In this document: positions 14,711-27,412 of the stretch, one piece after another
Position numbering within the stretch: position 1 is the first letter of the stretch
Layout: every line of letters begins with the position of its first letter
Origin: Pyricularia pennisetigena
Taxonomy: Eukaryota; Ascomycota; Sordariomycetes; Magnaporthales; Pyriculariaceae
Assembly: GCF_004337985.1 (NCBI RefSeq)
Contig: NW_021940919.1
Coordinates: forward strand, 248,001 to 312,000
Direction: 5' to 3'
Length of the DNA: 64,000 nucleotides
Program-made: the position numbers and the translations under genes
The notes under the pieces: generated by a model
Database searches by the model: none
What the model saw: the letters and a program-made list of their open reading frames with translations, nothing else
What the model was told of the DNA's origin: nothing

Positions 14711-15325
14711 TCGACAGTAATCCGATCACGCACTTCTCCTTACTAATTCTCTTCAGTTCATCTTTCTTTACTTTTTCTTTACCTTACCGGTTCCATCACG
14801 GCAACCCTCATTCACAAAGGAATAGAAAAGAACCACAAGGAATCGGGATGATGGACCACCAAGCCCGCGCGTCGCACCTCGAAAGCCCTCCAGCTGTGCG
14901 ATGCGAATGGGGTACTAAATTGAAATTACAGCGCGACTCAACAACTATCTTCACTTCTTTGCTTTCTTGGAACGGGAATCGCATCAAATCTGGGGCCTCG
15001 GTGTTTGTTTTCGGATCTCGACTTATGCGTCGGGAACACTGTTTGGCATGACAGGAATACCGCGCCTTGGTCTGTCATAAATCTACGAAATGAAAATGGA
15101 TCATGATTTGGGAATGACTTTTAAGCATATCGAAGAGTTACCTGGGAGAGGACGGCACAAGGTCGCAGAGCAAAACGAAGATGAGGAAATACATTTGCAA
15201 TATAGCCCAAATAGCTTCGAGCATATCAAAACATTCTTTGCATTGGTTCTCAAGATTCATAGTCATAATCATGATAACTATTATTGAAGATACTAAATCA
15301 AAAGAGAGGTGCAGTCTTTCACGCA
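14711..15325. other. Convergent 3' intergenic region, rec8 / Rab escort
   Basis: 615 bp between two converging genes, AT-rich, presumably both 3' UTRs. Nothing else was seen. Confidence 0.4.
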
Positions 15326-17233
15326 TTACATATCATGGTCTTCGTCACCCATGCCTTCACGGTCAGCAAATTTCATGTAGCTTTCTTGATCAACGTCCTC
15401 CCCCATAACGACCTTCCAAGCCTCAAAGACCGGATCCAGCGTGTCATCGCCAAGAGCAAGTGTAAGCGGCACTCCAGGAACCGTGACGACTTTGCCATCG
15501 ATCCGAGTGGACGAGGTTTCGCGTGTCTGTTCATACGACAGTGACCAAAGACAACGAGGTGGAGATGTACCACTCAAACTGGCCACAGAAGCTAGGATCG
15601 GCTCGATGCTCTGCTGAAGCATCTTTTGCGAGCCCGCGGTCGACTGAGTACTGAGGTAAAGTAAGCCTGAACGAACGATCATCCTTGTTAGCATATCGTT
15701 CAATAACTGAAAATGGTGAAACATGAAAGAGGGTTGTGTTGAGCGCATCAGTTTGTCAGAGGATATTATCGTCAAAGCCAGTGCTCCGATAATGTAGATA
15801 AGTATTCGTATGGTTTGATCATCATAGTGCTCGCAAGGAAAATGAGAAAGTGTATGTAGCCAAGTATAGGGTGCAGAGTTACTTACTTTGACCTGAGGGA
15901 CATTCGCCCGTGTCACTCGAGTGCACAATCATGTATACTGGATACTCTTGGGAACCAATGTCACCAATGCCGTTCAGGGTAGCTGGAGCACATGCGATAA
16001 CTGCAACCGCCGGTAGCGGTGCGCCCTCCACCACCGTCTCGAACAATGAGGACAGTGGCGAATTCACGACCGCAACCAGCCTGCTCAGAGATTGCCTGTC
16101 TGTCGCCTGGGCTGTGTCGGATGGAACCTCTGGTCTATTTTCCATGCCACGGACGAGAAGCTTCGTCCTCACTACGGTCTCGTTCGAGAGCTCGATGCTG
16201 AGCGCATCCACTTCAGACTCATCCGACTCTGCGGGTTTGATGTCCTTGATCCCGGTACCAAGCATGTAGACGCCGCCACCGACAGCGCCAGACCTGCAGG
16301 CCACTTGGGCGATCTCGCTCGCGCCGCCCCACTTGGGGTAGACAGCAGCAAATCCCGGACCGAAGTATCCCATTGAAGTAAGATGACGGTGAATGGCAGC
16401 CAAGCCATATCTGGTTGTGATGGCATTGCCGTCTGGCGCGAGGGTCAAGGTAAGGACATAAGCTTGGAGGTCCTTATCAAGCTTGAATTTGGTCTCGAGG
16501 AAGCCGGCGAACGGCGAATCGGCCTCGGCCTGCCAGATCTCGGTGTGCGGGTCTGAGTTGTAGTCCAGTACGAACTTGAGAAATTTCATCAGCGACCGCT
16601 TGGCGCGGACGGGGATCGAGCTGTCCGAAAAGACATCCTCACGGGTTGAAGGGATGCGAGTGAGTTTTAGGGGATTTGCCGTATCCTGGGAGGACGAGCA
16701 GGAGAGAACAAAGAACGAGCCCACGGCCAGGAACTCAAGCTGTCTAAACGCGCGGGACGATACCAGCTGCTCGACAAGCCGCGAGCGAGCGTGGATGATG
16801 TGAGGTGCGAGGGCTAGTGAGTATGCGCGGTGGGACGAAAGACCGCCTGTTGCCTCATCGCCATGTTGCGGCCTCGTGACGCTGGCGGATGCAAAAGTCG
16901 AAGACGCTGGTGAGCGACTCGGATCCCCACTAGGGGATTGCTCCTGTGATGAATGCGTCCTGGCCCATTCCTCTGCTTCCTGAAGGGTCAAGGCCGCTTC
17001 AGGACCGCCGTAGAAGTTGTTTGGATCAAGATGAAGAACCTTCTTGTCAGACCTCGACAACGCACTTTGCGTCACACACAATCAGGCCTAGGTTAGTTAG
17101 AAGGGCGAATGGAACGAGGCAGAGATAGAGAGGTCGATAAGGGAAACAAAGTGACATACAGGGCAAGAAGGGACTGTTGTAGTCCTGTGCCGCAAATGAC
17201 GACATCCCACAGCGTCTCGTTTAACGACTCCAT
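15326..17233 (-). CDS. Rab escort protein (Rab geranylgeranyltransferase component A, Mrs6-like)
   Basis: Presents newly made Rab GTPases to the RabGGTase heterodimer and delivers them to membranes. Exons 17233-17160, 17064-15887 and 15666-15326, with introns of 95 nt (GTATGT donor, tandem CTAAC branch-like sites) and 220 nt (GTAAGT donor, GCTAAC branch), give 530 residues. The N-terminus shows the GDI/REP nucleotide-fold motif VVICGTGLQQSLLALALS (11-28) ending in VLHLDPNNFYGG (34-45). The Rab-binding platform signature occurs in the middle as VYPKWGGASEIAQVACRSG followed by GGGVYML. The long variable insert near 52-80 and the divergence from the stricter GDI sequence favour REP over Rab-GDI. 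The C-terminus is acidic (GMGDEDHDM). The second intron is unusually long for this locus, but its splice restores frame exactly. Confidence 0.9.
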
Positions 17234-18030
17234 GTTGCCGAATTGCTGTTCTGAAAAAGGATGAGAAGAGGAAAATCGAAAGGCTGGTTGATGACAAGAA
17301 TTTTTATGTAGGCGTCGCGTCAAGCCTGAGGTGGGACCAAAGGGCGGGGCCTCTTACCCGGAGGAACGTACGTCCGATGCGCTTTGCGGGGCGTGCTTGC
17401 ACCTGACGCGATGGATAGATAACCCAAGGAGTGGGCGCGGTTTGCAAGGGAAATTTTTTTCTTTTCTCCTCAACCAACCGCTCGGCCTTGCGATGAAGCG
17501 CTTCAATCTTGACGGCTCTTTAGCAACGGAGTTTCCTTTCAGTAGGATATGCTCAGCGCCGGGTGGGAGATTGACAATGTCCTCCTGTATCTTCTGCTCT
17601 TAAATCTCCAACGTGTGAGGGTGGCTCGAAAGGTCGACACAATTCATTCGATTAATCAATCAATTCATCAAGATGTCTCCAAGAGAATCCTGGCTTCCGT
17701 TCCGGTCAAGGCCGACTGCAAACGTTCGTGGCTCACAAACTCTACGTATCTCGTTGGGATCGCTGCGCCTGGCTTTACCAAATAAAATACCGCTGAAACG
17801 ATCATTCACAGAAAAAGAAGAAAAAAAATAAATTGGATATATTTTTCCAGATGATATACTGTCTCCAGGCATATTATTTGGATAACCTCTCAATGTATCA
17901 ATATATACTTGATTTTTTTTTGTTTATCCAGCTTCCCTTACCTGAACCGATCTAGATAATGGTGGCTCATCTATATACATTTATCATCTATTGGTTTCTT
18001 CCATGTCCTGTCCTTCTACACAGCTCAATT
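17234..18030. other. Intergenic region, Rab escort / hydrolase
   Basis: About 800 bp, including the Rab escort promoter on the left and the hydrolase 3' UTR on the right. AT-rich around 17800-17930. No gene was seen. Confidence 0.4.
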
Positions 18031-19367
18031 CTATCCACGATTCTCAGACAAAGCCAAGTCTACGGCATCAGTCGCCCTGGTGTCCTCCCAGAATCGAATG
18101 ATCTCTCTAGCTACATCGTGCCCCTTGCTCAGCGGAACCTCATGACCTCCCTCGAGCACAGCGGCCTCAAACCCATTTTGCCCCAAAGCCTCGGCTGCAT
18201 CGTGTACGAGCTCTTCCTTGACAATCACGGGGTCATTCCTGCCGAGAACCAACAGTACCTTGCCTCCCACCAAACCTCGCGGCGTCGGCCCCCCAACCAC
18301 CCTCCGCTCTGCCAGCAGCGACCCCAACCGTCGCCAGTGACCCCACTCCTCGTAGATGGGCGCGTGCCGTATCGTGCTCATGAACGCCGGCACGAAGCCC
18401 GAGTGGTGCTGCAGTTGCCAGTTCATGACGGAGGAGACGGTCGCGCCGCCTGGGAGCACGGCCCTGTCGAACGACTCACCGCCACTGGCGTCGCTGTTAC
18501 CCTGCGGCCTGACCTCGAGGTCTTGCGGCGGTGCCTTGTCAGCTTCCGTGACCACTTCCTCTTTCAACACACTGTTTTGCTGGTCGTTGTTCGGCCCAGG
18601 TTTCTGCGGTGTCAATCTTGACTTGACGAGCCGCTGTAATAGCCCCTCGGGCAACCACCCAGATGAGTAGAGCAGCTTGCTCCACCAGCCAACGTGGCTC
18701 TCGCGGATGAGTCCACATCCGGCTACGAGGATGAGCGAGCGCACCATGTGCGGAAAGAAGGTTGCAAAGGGGACCGAGATGCCGCCGCCGAATGAGTACC
18801 CGATCAGATGAAACCCCTCGTCACCTGTCCAAGGGAGGTGGGACGAGGCCAGGACTAGTAGTATCTGGGTTGTATACAGGCGCATGTCGTATGGCAGATC
18901 TGACGGCGCGTCCGAGTAGCCTCGACCAAATAAGTCTGTGGTAATTCGGAGTTGATACCGCGTCAGTGAACGGAGGGGGAAACGGAACAGAAATGAGACG
19001 CACCAAACAGAATTACCCTGCATTTTCCCATGTCGACCAGCTCAGCCGCCATGCTGCCGAGCGCAACGCAGGGAGTGCTGATACCGTGCAGAAACAGGAC
19101 ACGCTCGCCATCCTCGGGACCCCATTCAAAGACGCGGATGACACCGTATGGGGTCGGGACGTCTCTCCTTCCGGGTAGTGCATCTGGCGGGTATGGCAGC
19201 GCCTCGGCGTCTTTGTCCGAGAGCTCAGGCAAAAGTGTCTTGGATGGACCGTCGAGCCATGGCTGTTTCGTCTGCTGCTGCCTGGAAGCCAGCAATGTGG
19301 CCAAGGCCGCTACGCCTGCCAGGGCTATGAGCCCCTTTTGCACCTGGCCGATGTTGCTGGCCGCCAT
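18031..19367 (-). CDS. Membrane-anchored alpha/beta hydrolase
   Basis: Exons 19367-19004 and 18935-18031, with a 68-nt intron (GTGCGT donor, ACAG acceptor, phase 1), give 422 residues. The start is the ATG at 19367; a GTG two codons upstream was discarded. Residues about 12-28 form a short hydrophobic segment, probably a signal anchor. The hydrolase core begins near 80. It has the oxyanion strand LFLHGIST (92-99), the nucleophile elbow GYSFGGG with Ser169, a candidate acid Asp in LVLGRNDPV, and the catalytic His in EGGHEVPLSKGH near the C-terminus. A poorly conserved lid insert (about 240-290) is Pro/Gly/Asp-rich. All catalytic elements are present, so it should be active. The substrate is unknown; epoxide hydrolase, lipase/esterase or acyltransferase-like roles are possible. 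Confidence 0.85.
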
Positions 19368-20197
19368 TATCACCGAGTTACTTCCTGGTCCATGTAGGCG
19401 GGGACGAAGCTACCCCGCGGCCAGAACCTTGCAAGTGCGATCAAAATTGATGTCGACTTGTGCGATCAAGATTGTGAGATTTACTGAGTTGACATGTACT
19501 TAGATTACTAAGGCGAAAATCCGCCAAAACACACATTGTCAACTGTTGTCCCAGAAGACGCTCTTACTCGTATTATGAGGTATATGTGCCTCGGCCCAGA
19601 TACGGGACCTTGGGGTGGAGATACGGCAGCTTCGACTGCTCTCGCCCCCACACTCTCCCAACCACCAACCCCCCCTAATCTAGGCATGCTATTTGACGCA
19701 CACGAACGTACACGTTAGTTGATCTCAGGTACATGGAGCGCTCGGGCCCCACTGCGAAGCATGGGGGTCTAGTCTGAGCACTGAGACTACATTTATACGG
19801 GTTAACGTGCAAATACAAAACCAGACAACATTCTGATCGGTCTTATACTTTGTTATATCACTTCAAGGCAAGGACCTTATTCGAGTCAATTGAGCGATAG
19901 CCTCGCCCTGGGAGCCAAGTCCGGGTGTGCAATTAGATTTGACAAAGATGGCTTGCAGCGACAAATGCTCTATAGTCCAGCTTGTTAGTGAAAATATTAG
20001 CCAGTAATACAAACGGTACATGTCTATGACCTCGTGTAGATGCGACAAAAAAAAAACCCCCTATTCTGGTAGACAAGCAACCTGATAAGATGACCGTGAC
20101 TGGTCACAAAAAAAGACCAACTCCAAGTGAACACAACCCAAGGAAAACAGGAACCAGCCAATATGCAAGCAAAAGCAACCCCGAGCCCCTTCCCCAT
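19368..20197. other. Intergenic region, hydrolase promoter
   Basis: 830 bp between two minus-strand genes. The left part is the hydrolase promoter. No gene was recognised. Confidence 0.4.
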
Positions 20198-21016
20198 TCA
20201 CCTATCGCCTCGCCGATACAGTCCAAGCAGGCGATCGACGACCCTCCTCCTCATCAAACCACCCGCGCCACCCCTGTCATCAGCCGAAACCCTCATCTCC
20301 GCACCACCGGTCGCCGCCCTCGGCCTGCCACCCCTCCTCCTGCCGTCACCATCCTCCCCAGGGATCTCGAGCGAAAACGACGGCCGCGCCGACGCGCCCG
20401 TCCCGGGCTCCTTGACCAGCTTCCTCGTCGGCCTCTGCTGGCCCCCAAAGTCGGCAGCGGAGCCGCCCCAGCCGGACCCGTTCCGCCCCAGCATCCAAAG
20501 CCGGGCCGGCGATGCGTACTCTGCCCCTCCTCCGCCTGGTCCCCTCCGCCTGGCCGCCAGCTCCCGCTGCTCACCCGTCATGTGGTGCGCGAGGAGCGAG
20601 TCGAACCCACCGCCGCCGCCGCTCGTGCTGCTAAAGACGGACGGTGCAGGCGAGCCCGACGGCGACAGGGACAGAGACAGCGACGCCGTCGGCGCGAGGC
20701 ACGGTTCTGGTTCTGGCGGCGGGGAGTAGTGCTGCTGCTGCTGCTGTTGTTGTTGTTGCAACTGGCGCCTTTGCGTGGCTATGCTCATAGACCCAAGATG
20801 CCCGTCTTCTTCTGCCTGGTCCCATGTCGTCGTTGTTGTTGTGCTGTTGGTAGGAGGAGGAGAAGCGGCGGCGGCGGCGGCCGTCTGTGGGGCTCTTTGG
20901 CCGCCGGTGTGCTTGTATGCGGGGTTGCTCCGGCGCTGTAAAACCCGCCTGGGGACTTGGGCTGCAGGTGCCGCCGAGTCGTCCCCTGCTCGGCGTGTGA
21001 ATATGTGGTGCGCCAT
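20198..21016 (-). CDS. Hypothetical low-complexity protein with polyglutamine
   Basis: Single-exon reading frame of 272 residues; I do not recognise it. It begins MAHHIFTRRAGDD and has an Ala run (46-51), a Thr run (59-64), a Gln9 tract (87-95) followed by SPPPEPEP, a Ser/Leu repeat near 112-125 and several poly-Gly stretches. The C-terminal third is Arg/Gly-rich (RRRGGRPRAATGG, RRRVVDRLLGLYRRGDR). No signal peptide, membrane segment or cysteine pattern is seen. GC-rich third positions and the absence of stops in a GC-rich block suggest a genuine gene. However, equally open GC-rich frames exist on the opposite strand, and an exon could be missing on either side. Confidence 0.5.
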   Translation of the reverse strand: MAHHIFTRRAGDDSAAPAAQVPRRVLQRRSNPAYKHTGGQRAPQTAAAAAASPPPTNSTTTTTTWDQAEEDGHLGSMSIATQRRQLQQQQQQQQQHYSPPPEPEPCLAPTASLSLSLSPSGSPAPSVFSSTSGGGGGFDSLLAHHMTGEQRELAARRRGPGGGGAEYASPARLWMLGRNGSGWGGSAADFGGQQRPTRKLVKEPGTGASARPSFSLEIPGEDGDGRRRGGRPRAATGGAEMRVSADDRGGAGGLMRRRVVDRLLGLYRRGDR

Positions 21017-22400
21017 TTAATTTCTCTGGTGCCGTGGATAAGAAGACCAGAGAAAAAAAAAACACGAAGGATTCTCTTGGAGGCTTTTCCTTGCGTGACT
21101 ACAAAACAAACAAGTCCAATTAAAGAAAATACCCACGGTGGTAAACAGAATCACACCCAAACGTCCGAGAGTGTTCTTGGTGTGGTCCGTAGGCGCTTGC
21201 TATCCCGCTAGGCCCACGTCTGTGGGGGGCTCTAGCGGACTTGACAATTCGCCCCCGCCTCCCAGTTCCGCTGTCGTTCCAAAGTCCCAGCCAGTTTTTG
21301 CCAGCAAACAAAGATCTGTAATTGATTATGAGAATGGAGAACAGCCCAGCCTCGTGGCTTATGTTCTGCAATCAAAAATGGTTCTCTTTCGGAAATTGAA
21401 ACATTCCCCAAGACCTGAACCAAGAAAAAGCAAGCGAAATAACGAGAGAAAAAAAAATACTCCGCAGACAAACAATCAAACAAAAAAAAGGGGGAGACGC
21501 TGATCAGTGGCAATAATATCCCAGACGTTTGGCTGTGCTTCCAGCTGCCAAGCTGTTGATCCGCTATCTGCCTATCTACTCACCTATTTGAGCAGTAACT
21601 GTAAGACTTGCCGTTGTAATCCAGTGGTGGAGGTACTCCTAGGCTTCCTTCCATGAATGTTTGTTTTTTGCCTTGCCTTGCTCACGCGTGACCCCAGCTG
21701 AAGCGCTTATGCAGGCCAATCGGTCGACCCTGAGATATAAACCTTGTTTGGTTGGTACTTTGTATGATGCCTGCAGGCTCTTTTGCAACTTCCCACACCG
21801 TACCTATTATATACAGTATATAGTAATCATGTCGCCGACCGCCATGTCGGTACTCCGGGAAGCTAATCAGCGGGGTTTTTTCTTCTCATTATCAACCTGA
21901 ACAACTGCAGGATTTAGGTTACAAGCAGTGACCTGGTACGGACTCAAGGTATCCTCGTCCAGTGAGGGAAGAACAAAAAAAAAAAAAAAAAAAAAGGAAA
22001 AAGAAAAAACACCGGCCGACAAGCAACAGGTAGCCACCCGGAGGAATTTTCATCGGAACCAGCCCCGACGAGGTCCGTTGTAAGCAAACGCACGGTATGC
22101 CACCTAAGCGCCAGCTCTCTACACCGGACACAGTGAATTTTCGTCGATACATGCATTCCCTGCACGCGGAGCAAAAAAAAAGCCTCACACCGTCTCAACG
22201 CCCATGACACTTTGCCTAGTAGCAACTATTGCCCGAACACGTTTACTTTTATACGTGTCCCCCCCTTGCCATCTGGCGGACCGACCCATGCAAGCCATGC
22301 TTGCACAAAAACATCGGCCACGTCAACGTAGGGACGTCTGATCTAGCTCTCTCTCGCACGGTAATCTAGCCTCAGGGCTTTTTTTTCTTTGGCTTTCGGA

Positions 22401-22435
<35 letters not shown>

Positions 22436-23570
22436 AGAGAGACAGAGAAAGGAGGGCTGGCGCAACCTACCGGTACCTACAATGGTCCACGCAAGCCACG
22501 CAACCACCCCCTCTCTCCCCGACCGACCGCCGGCTTTTGCTTTTGTAGCGAATGGTTGCAATCCCTACTGAGTCGGTGATGCAGGGTATTGCCAGGTTCA
22601 GGGTTCACGTAACTCGGCAACGTCCTTATCATCCCAAATGATAGTGGCGAAACCCATCGCCTGATCTTAACTACCAGAAGGTTAGTTAGACTTGACAGAT
22701 GCATAGTTGTTCATCAGACGCCCCCGGTTATGGATAGTGAGAAATATAAGGTTTCATGGTCCGTTGGATTCATCATAGTAATACACAGGCCGACTTGCGA
22801 CCAAACTACCAATCGAGCCTCTCTGGTGATGTCCAGAATACCACCTTGGCGTCCCCTTCAACACGTGGTATCAGTCTGATGTTTCCCGCTGTTACAGAAC
22901 GCCTGAGTCCCACCGTATTCCGCAGAAAATTGAAAATTAAAGCAAAATTCCCAGTATGAAGGTGAACAAATCCAGTGTATATAGTTTTGCGATCGGTCCC
23001 AGTTATTGCCAAGTGTTACGTTTGAGCTCTCCAATACCAACGTTAGAAGTTTAAACTTGTGACCTAGCATGGGGCTTATTTACCCATACTCCTAAACAAC
23101 CAAGGAAATTCGTCGCAGAAAAAGAAAGAGAAAAGCAACGCCAGTGAAGCATGGAAGAACAGAAAAAGACAAAACAAAACAATGGGCCGATGAAGAAACA
23201 TCCTTCATGAAATTGTTGTGTATCGTCAGTAAAAATACAAGGCCGAAATGCCATGGGTATATATGTGCGGTAGATGTAAGCGGCAGCCATAATCGTTCTT
23301 GGACGGTAAAATTAGAAATGATCAACGCCATAATATGACTGGTTTTTTGTCGACAAAAAGAAAAGAAGAATATGGGGCTTATGGATTCCAGATGGCCCAT
23401 AGCCAAGCGATAGTGGAAGGATGAGCCTGACAGCTGTGTGTGCTCGCCTTATTCCGTAATGAAAAGAGAGAGATATAGGGCCATCTAATGTGGCGCATAC
23501 CCTGTGTGTCGATGGACACTCCTTTGCGTCAAGGAAATTCATTCCAAGCTCAGGAAACGCCAACGTCTGT
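21017..23570. other. Intergenic region with poly(A) runs
   Basis: 2.5 kb with no supportable gene. It contains an A21 tract (21975-21995) and an A32 tract (22402-22433) that create artificial poly-Phe/poly-Lys frames. No flanking duplications that would define a retroelement were noticed. Confidence 0.4.
22402..22433 (+). repeat. A32 homopolymer
   Basis: Uninterrupted run of 32 A preceded by a T-rich stretch. It is directly visible; the length may be affected by sequencing error. Confidence 0.95.
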
Positions 23571-26500
23571 TTAGCCCCAGATGGGCGCATTCCGATAAGC
23601 CGGAGAGTTGTAGCTGTGAAGGATTCGGTACGGGACTCCCTGGCCCGACTGGCCACTAGCAGGTCCTGCCAAAGACATGCTCCGATTCCGACCGTGAGCC
23701 CGAGGAACGTATGGGTGGTAGCGCCCACCCAGTTGTTGTTCCTGCTGCTCCCAGTGCTGTTGGAACTGCTGCGACGGAGCGCGGCTCCACTTGGGATCGA
23801 AGTTTGGAGACGACTGTTGCTTGAGAATCCCTCGTTGCTGGTTTGCGTGAGCAGGAGGCGGTCGCACTGAATTGTGAGAGGCCAAGTCTTGGCCGAAACG
23901 AGGGTCTGGGCCGGCGCGGTGCGAGGAGTCAGGCCTGTGGTATGCTCCCGCACCAGATATGGAGTGCCTCTGGGTTATGTTATCCGCTGGCAGCTCTGCG
24001 ATGAACAGTTCAGTGTTGTTCACTTGGCCTGTTGATCTGTGTCGCTTGCTAAAGCTGGCATGTTCGCTTCTGATAGGCCAGTCGGGGGCCATAAATTGGG
24101 GGTGACTGGTAGGCGATGCGTTCGCAGGCAAATGAGAACCCTCAAGGCCAGCCAAAAACTGCTGATGAGGTCCCTCGCGACCGTAAGATGAGGGTGACTG
24201 CCTAAGAACCTCGTGGCTTATAGCCCGTCTAGACGAATTTGCCATCACATCAGATTGTCCTTGAGAAGACGGCGTCGACAGGGCCCGCAGTGGCTGTGAT
24301 GCTCGAGTAGTCGTCTGGTTTCGCGTTCTCATGCTTACTGGGGGAGGAGTGGTGGTTTTCTTCTTCCGCATGATTTCCGGGATTAAGGGACTCGGGATCG
24401 ATGCGGGTGATTGTGGCATAGAAGTATCCAGCGGCCCAAAGCTTGAGAGTGTAGGAGAAGGTGACGCCCAGTTTTTGATGCTCCAGCTGCGCTCCACCTG
24501 CGATGTCAAACTTTTCGCCCTGCCAGTCGGTGAAGAGAACAAGCCCTGCATCCTGCCTTCTTCGGTAATTGCCCTGGCTTCTGTTTCATATATGTTTTTG
24601 CCCAGATTACTGTTGTCAGCACCACAATCGAGGGGCTTGGGGTCAGCCGTAGGAGGAATGTCTGACGGGGCCGCAGGCTCTTTCTTGTGGAACTGGGTGC
24701 TCAGTATCCTCTTTACACTCTCACTCCGACTGTGAACAGGTTTCCTGGGAATGCTGGGGGTTCTCGTAGGGTTTGGTGCTATCAGGTCTGGCTCGACAAC
24801 AGCCTCAGATTCGGCAAAGGTAACCTGGCCGAGAGAAGATGGTGCAAAAGTTTGTCTATGGTCCACAGCGGTGCGAGGCGGCGAGTCTACAGTACTGGAA
24901 CTAGCCGGGTTTGATGATGGAATGTACGGAAGAGGGTCTTTGGCGCCAGCATGCACCTCCAGGCTTCCCACGCTGATGATGGTTTTGAGGGTATCCCTGC
25001 TCCTCTGTGGCCTGATTGCCAGCCTCTTTGTTGTCATCGGGAAAAGCCCAGAATGGGTGCGCAAGTTTCTTCGCATCTGTTTTGGGACGGGCGGGATGTC
25101 GATCTCTTCAGCAACATGGGTGGCGTGTGCCGTCAGCGTTCTAGACCGACCCGAGCTTCCGATGCTGAGAAACCTCTGTAATCTGCCAGGCTTGACCGGG
25201 CTACTGCCGATACTCAGAGCGGAGCCAGGGTGTTCAGAAGTTGCGTTGGGTGGAGAGCTTGGTGACCCTGATGGTACGGGAACAACCTGCCAGGTACGTG
25301 AACTGCTAGCCGGAGAAAGGGTGTCCGGTTTAACATCGCGGGCGTCCGGTTTGCTCCCAGTATTTCCGGTCTGTTGGCAAGTCACCGCTTGACCCGGTTT
25401 CAAGGAGCTTGTTTTACCTAGAGCAGCCACGGGGAAATCTTTAGGGGGCGGCGTTGGGGGCGGTGGTGATCTCAGAGGCTCAGCAACAGTTTCTGGGTTG
25501 GAGCCTTCCAGGGTGCAATCCAATTTCAAGTCTGGAACGGGCGCATCGAGAGCCGAACCGGCAGATGACATCCTCCTCAAGGCCACTGTCCACGAACGTT
25601 CACCTTCAGGATTGGCCTTCGAAGGCCCATCTCGCAGCGAACGCAGGGAAATGTTGGAGCTGTAACCTGAATCCGTCTTGCTGAGTGCCTTCTGAGGGGT
25701 TGGATACTCCGAATTCGAGCTTGACACAAATCCACTGTCTGACCGAGAGATTCTTGCCAAGCCCTGGGTCAGATTATCGCTCTTCGGGTCGCGTTTTGCA
25801 TTTGGATCCAAGCGCAAGTCGAGCTTCTCTACCATCGAATACTCTGGTTGCACATCGTCGTCAAATAGGTTATCCTCTACCGCATTCGTCCTTGAGGTTG
25901 TCTGCAGCCAAGGACTAGCCGGGGAGGATTCGAATATTGCTGCGTTGGAATCGAAGAGCTGATTCTCGACCACTGTTTCAGGAAGCTCCGCAGTCGATTC
26001 GATAAAGTCGATGCTGAATCGAGAATTCATCTTATCAGCCTGCGTAGAACTTAAGCCTGGCATAATTATATCCATGCCTCCGGCAACATTGGCGTCCGAA
26101 TCGCGACATGCTTCCACTGCGGCGAGTTTCTCTGTCAAGTAGCTTGAACTATTCATCAGCTGCGGTGAAGACGGAGCCGGCGGGTTGATCATGTGTTTCT
26201 CGTCCGGCTCTGGGCTTGCGGGAATAGGGCTAGCGCATCCGTTTGTGATCCTCAAAGTTCCCAACTTGAAAGCTCCAATGGTTTGATAGTCACCTTCGCA
26301 AGGTGTAACCAACCCCAGAGGCTCATCTGGATCCCGGACACGGGGCATTGGAGGCATTTCAGGCATTGGTATGGGAGGTGGCGGCATCGATTTTACACGG
26401 GCTTCGAATTCGAATGACGGCTGGCGTGAAAGGTTGCTCGGGGTAGGAGGATGGCTCAAGCGGTGGGTCACTGATGGTGGCCTGCTGCTGTTATGCCTTG

Positions 26501-27412
26501 TGGCAACACCTGGAGTCTGAATTACTGAGCGGCGCCTAACAGGGGTGTACATCGAGAGGTCGGAGTTGACTCGAGGAAGAGGCGAGTTATCGGTAAGCTG
26601 TGCAGGATGTGAACTTTTCCACGTCGTCTCCGACACGACCGAAAACCGTTGTTCGGACTGGGCCGCTGAAACACCTACCGAGCCCTCTTCCTGCCGGGAC
26701 GCGTCTGCATTGTCCTGGACGAGGTTAAGAAGCCGCTTAGCGTCGTAAGTCTTCAGATCGTAGTGCCACGAGGTTCGATTGTCGTTGATATGCCAGCTGT
26801 TGTGTGTATGTCTCGGTTAGCACGCTTCTAGTGGGGTATCAGCAAGTTGGGGAGGGCCACGCACTTTCCGGGGTCGGCTGAGTCGAGATATGGCGAGTCG
26901 CTTGGCCCAGCAAACAAGGACATGCGGTTCGGAGGTAGTGCCACCCCCTGACCTTCAATGGGCGGTAATGGCGGGGCCGAAGTCGCTATTATGGTGTTAC
27001 GTCTCTCTGGCTTCGCGCGTCGAGTCGTCTCGGCTGACGATTTTGATCGGAAGATGCTCCGTCTGTTGCGGTCCTTTCTCCCCTTCTCCTCGGCCATCGA
27101 GTTTCGTCTACTGCCAGCATTGGACAATGCCTCGCGGCCGGTCGAAAGTAGATTGAGCGCTGTGCTGCTGTTTTGGCGTGTGGGAAGTGGCACTGAGTGG
27201 TCGAACGAGGCTACAGATGGCGACTGTGCCGCCGGCATGGTGTAGCGACGAGCTGGGTGACCACTCGCCAAAATGAGACCGGGGGTAGAAGACGAGGAAA
27301 AGAAGCGCATGTCGTCGGCGTTTGCATCGTATCGCTGCTTGACCAGCTTCGCGGGAGCCTTTCTCTCGTAGTCGGGCCCATGGCTAGACTCTGACGACTG
27401 GGTATTCCCCAT
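23571..27412 (-). CDS. Large Ser/Pro-rich disordered protein with N-myristoylation signal
   Basis: Exons 27412-26865 and 26796-23571, with a 68-nt intron (GTGCGT donor, ACAG acceptor, phase 2), give 1257 residues. I do not recognise the family. The N-terminus MGNTQSSES fits the myristoylation consensus (Gly2, Ser6), so the chain is probably tethered to membranes. The only compact-looking part is around the splice junction (about 180-215), reading NWHINDNRTSWHYDLKTYD and then KRLLNLVQDN. The rest is rich in Ser, Pro, Thr and basic patches, with proline clusters (MPPPPIPMPEMPPMP; PPPPTPPPK) typical of SH3- or WW-type ligands, many RxxS phosphosite-like motifs and a Gln-rich segment near the C-terminus. 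It ends PAYRNAPIWG. No enzyme motif was seen. A scaffold or cortical regulator is a guess from composition only. Confidence 0.85.

Noticed and set aside
20090..20941. 283-codon plus-strand frame opposite the polyglutamine gene
   Set aside because: Poly-Arg/poly-Leu composition and a late Lys-rich start; the minus-strand frame has the better start and composition, although neither is proven.
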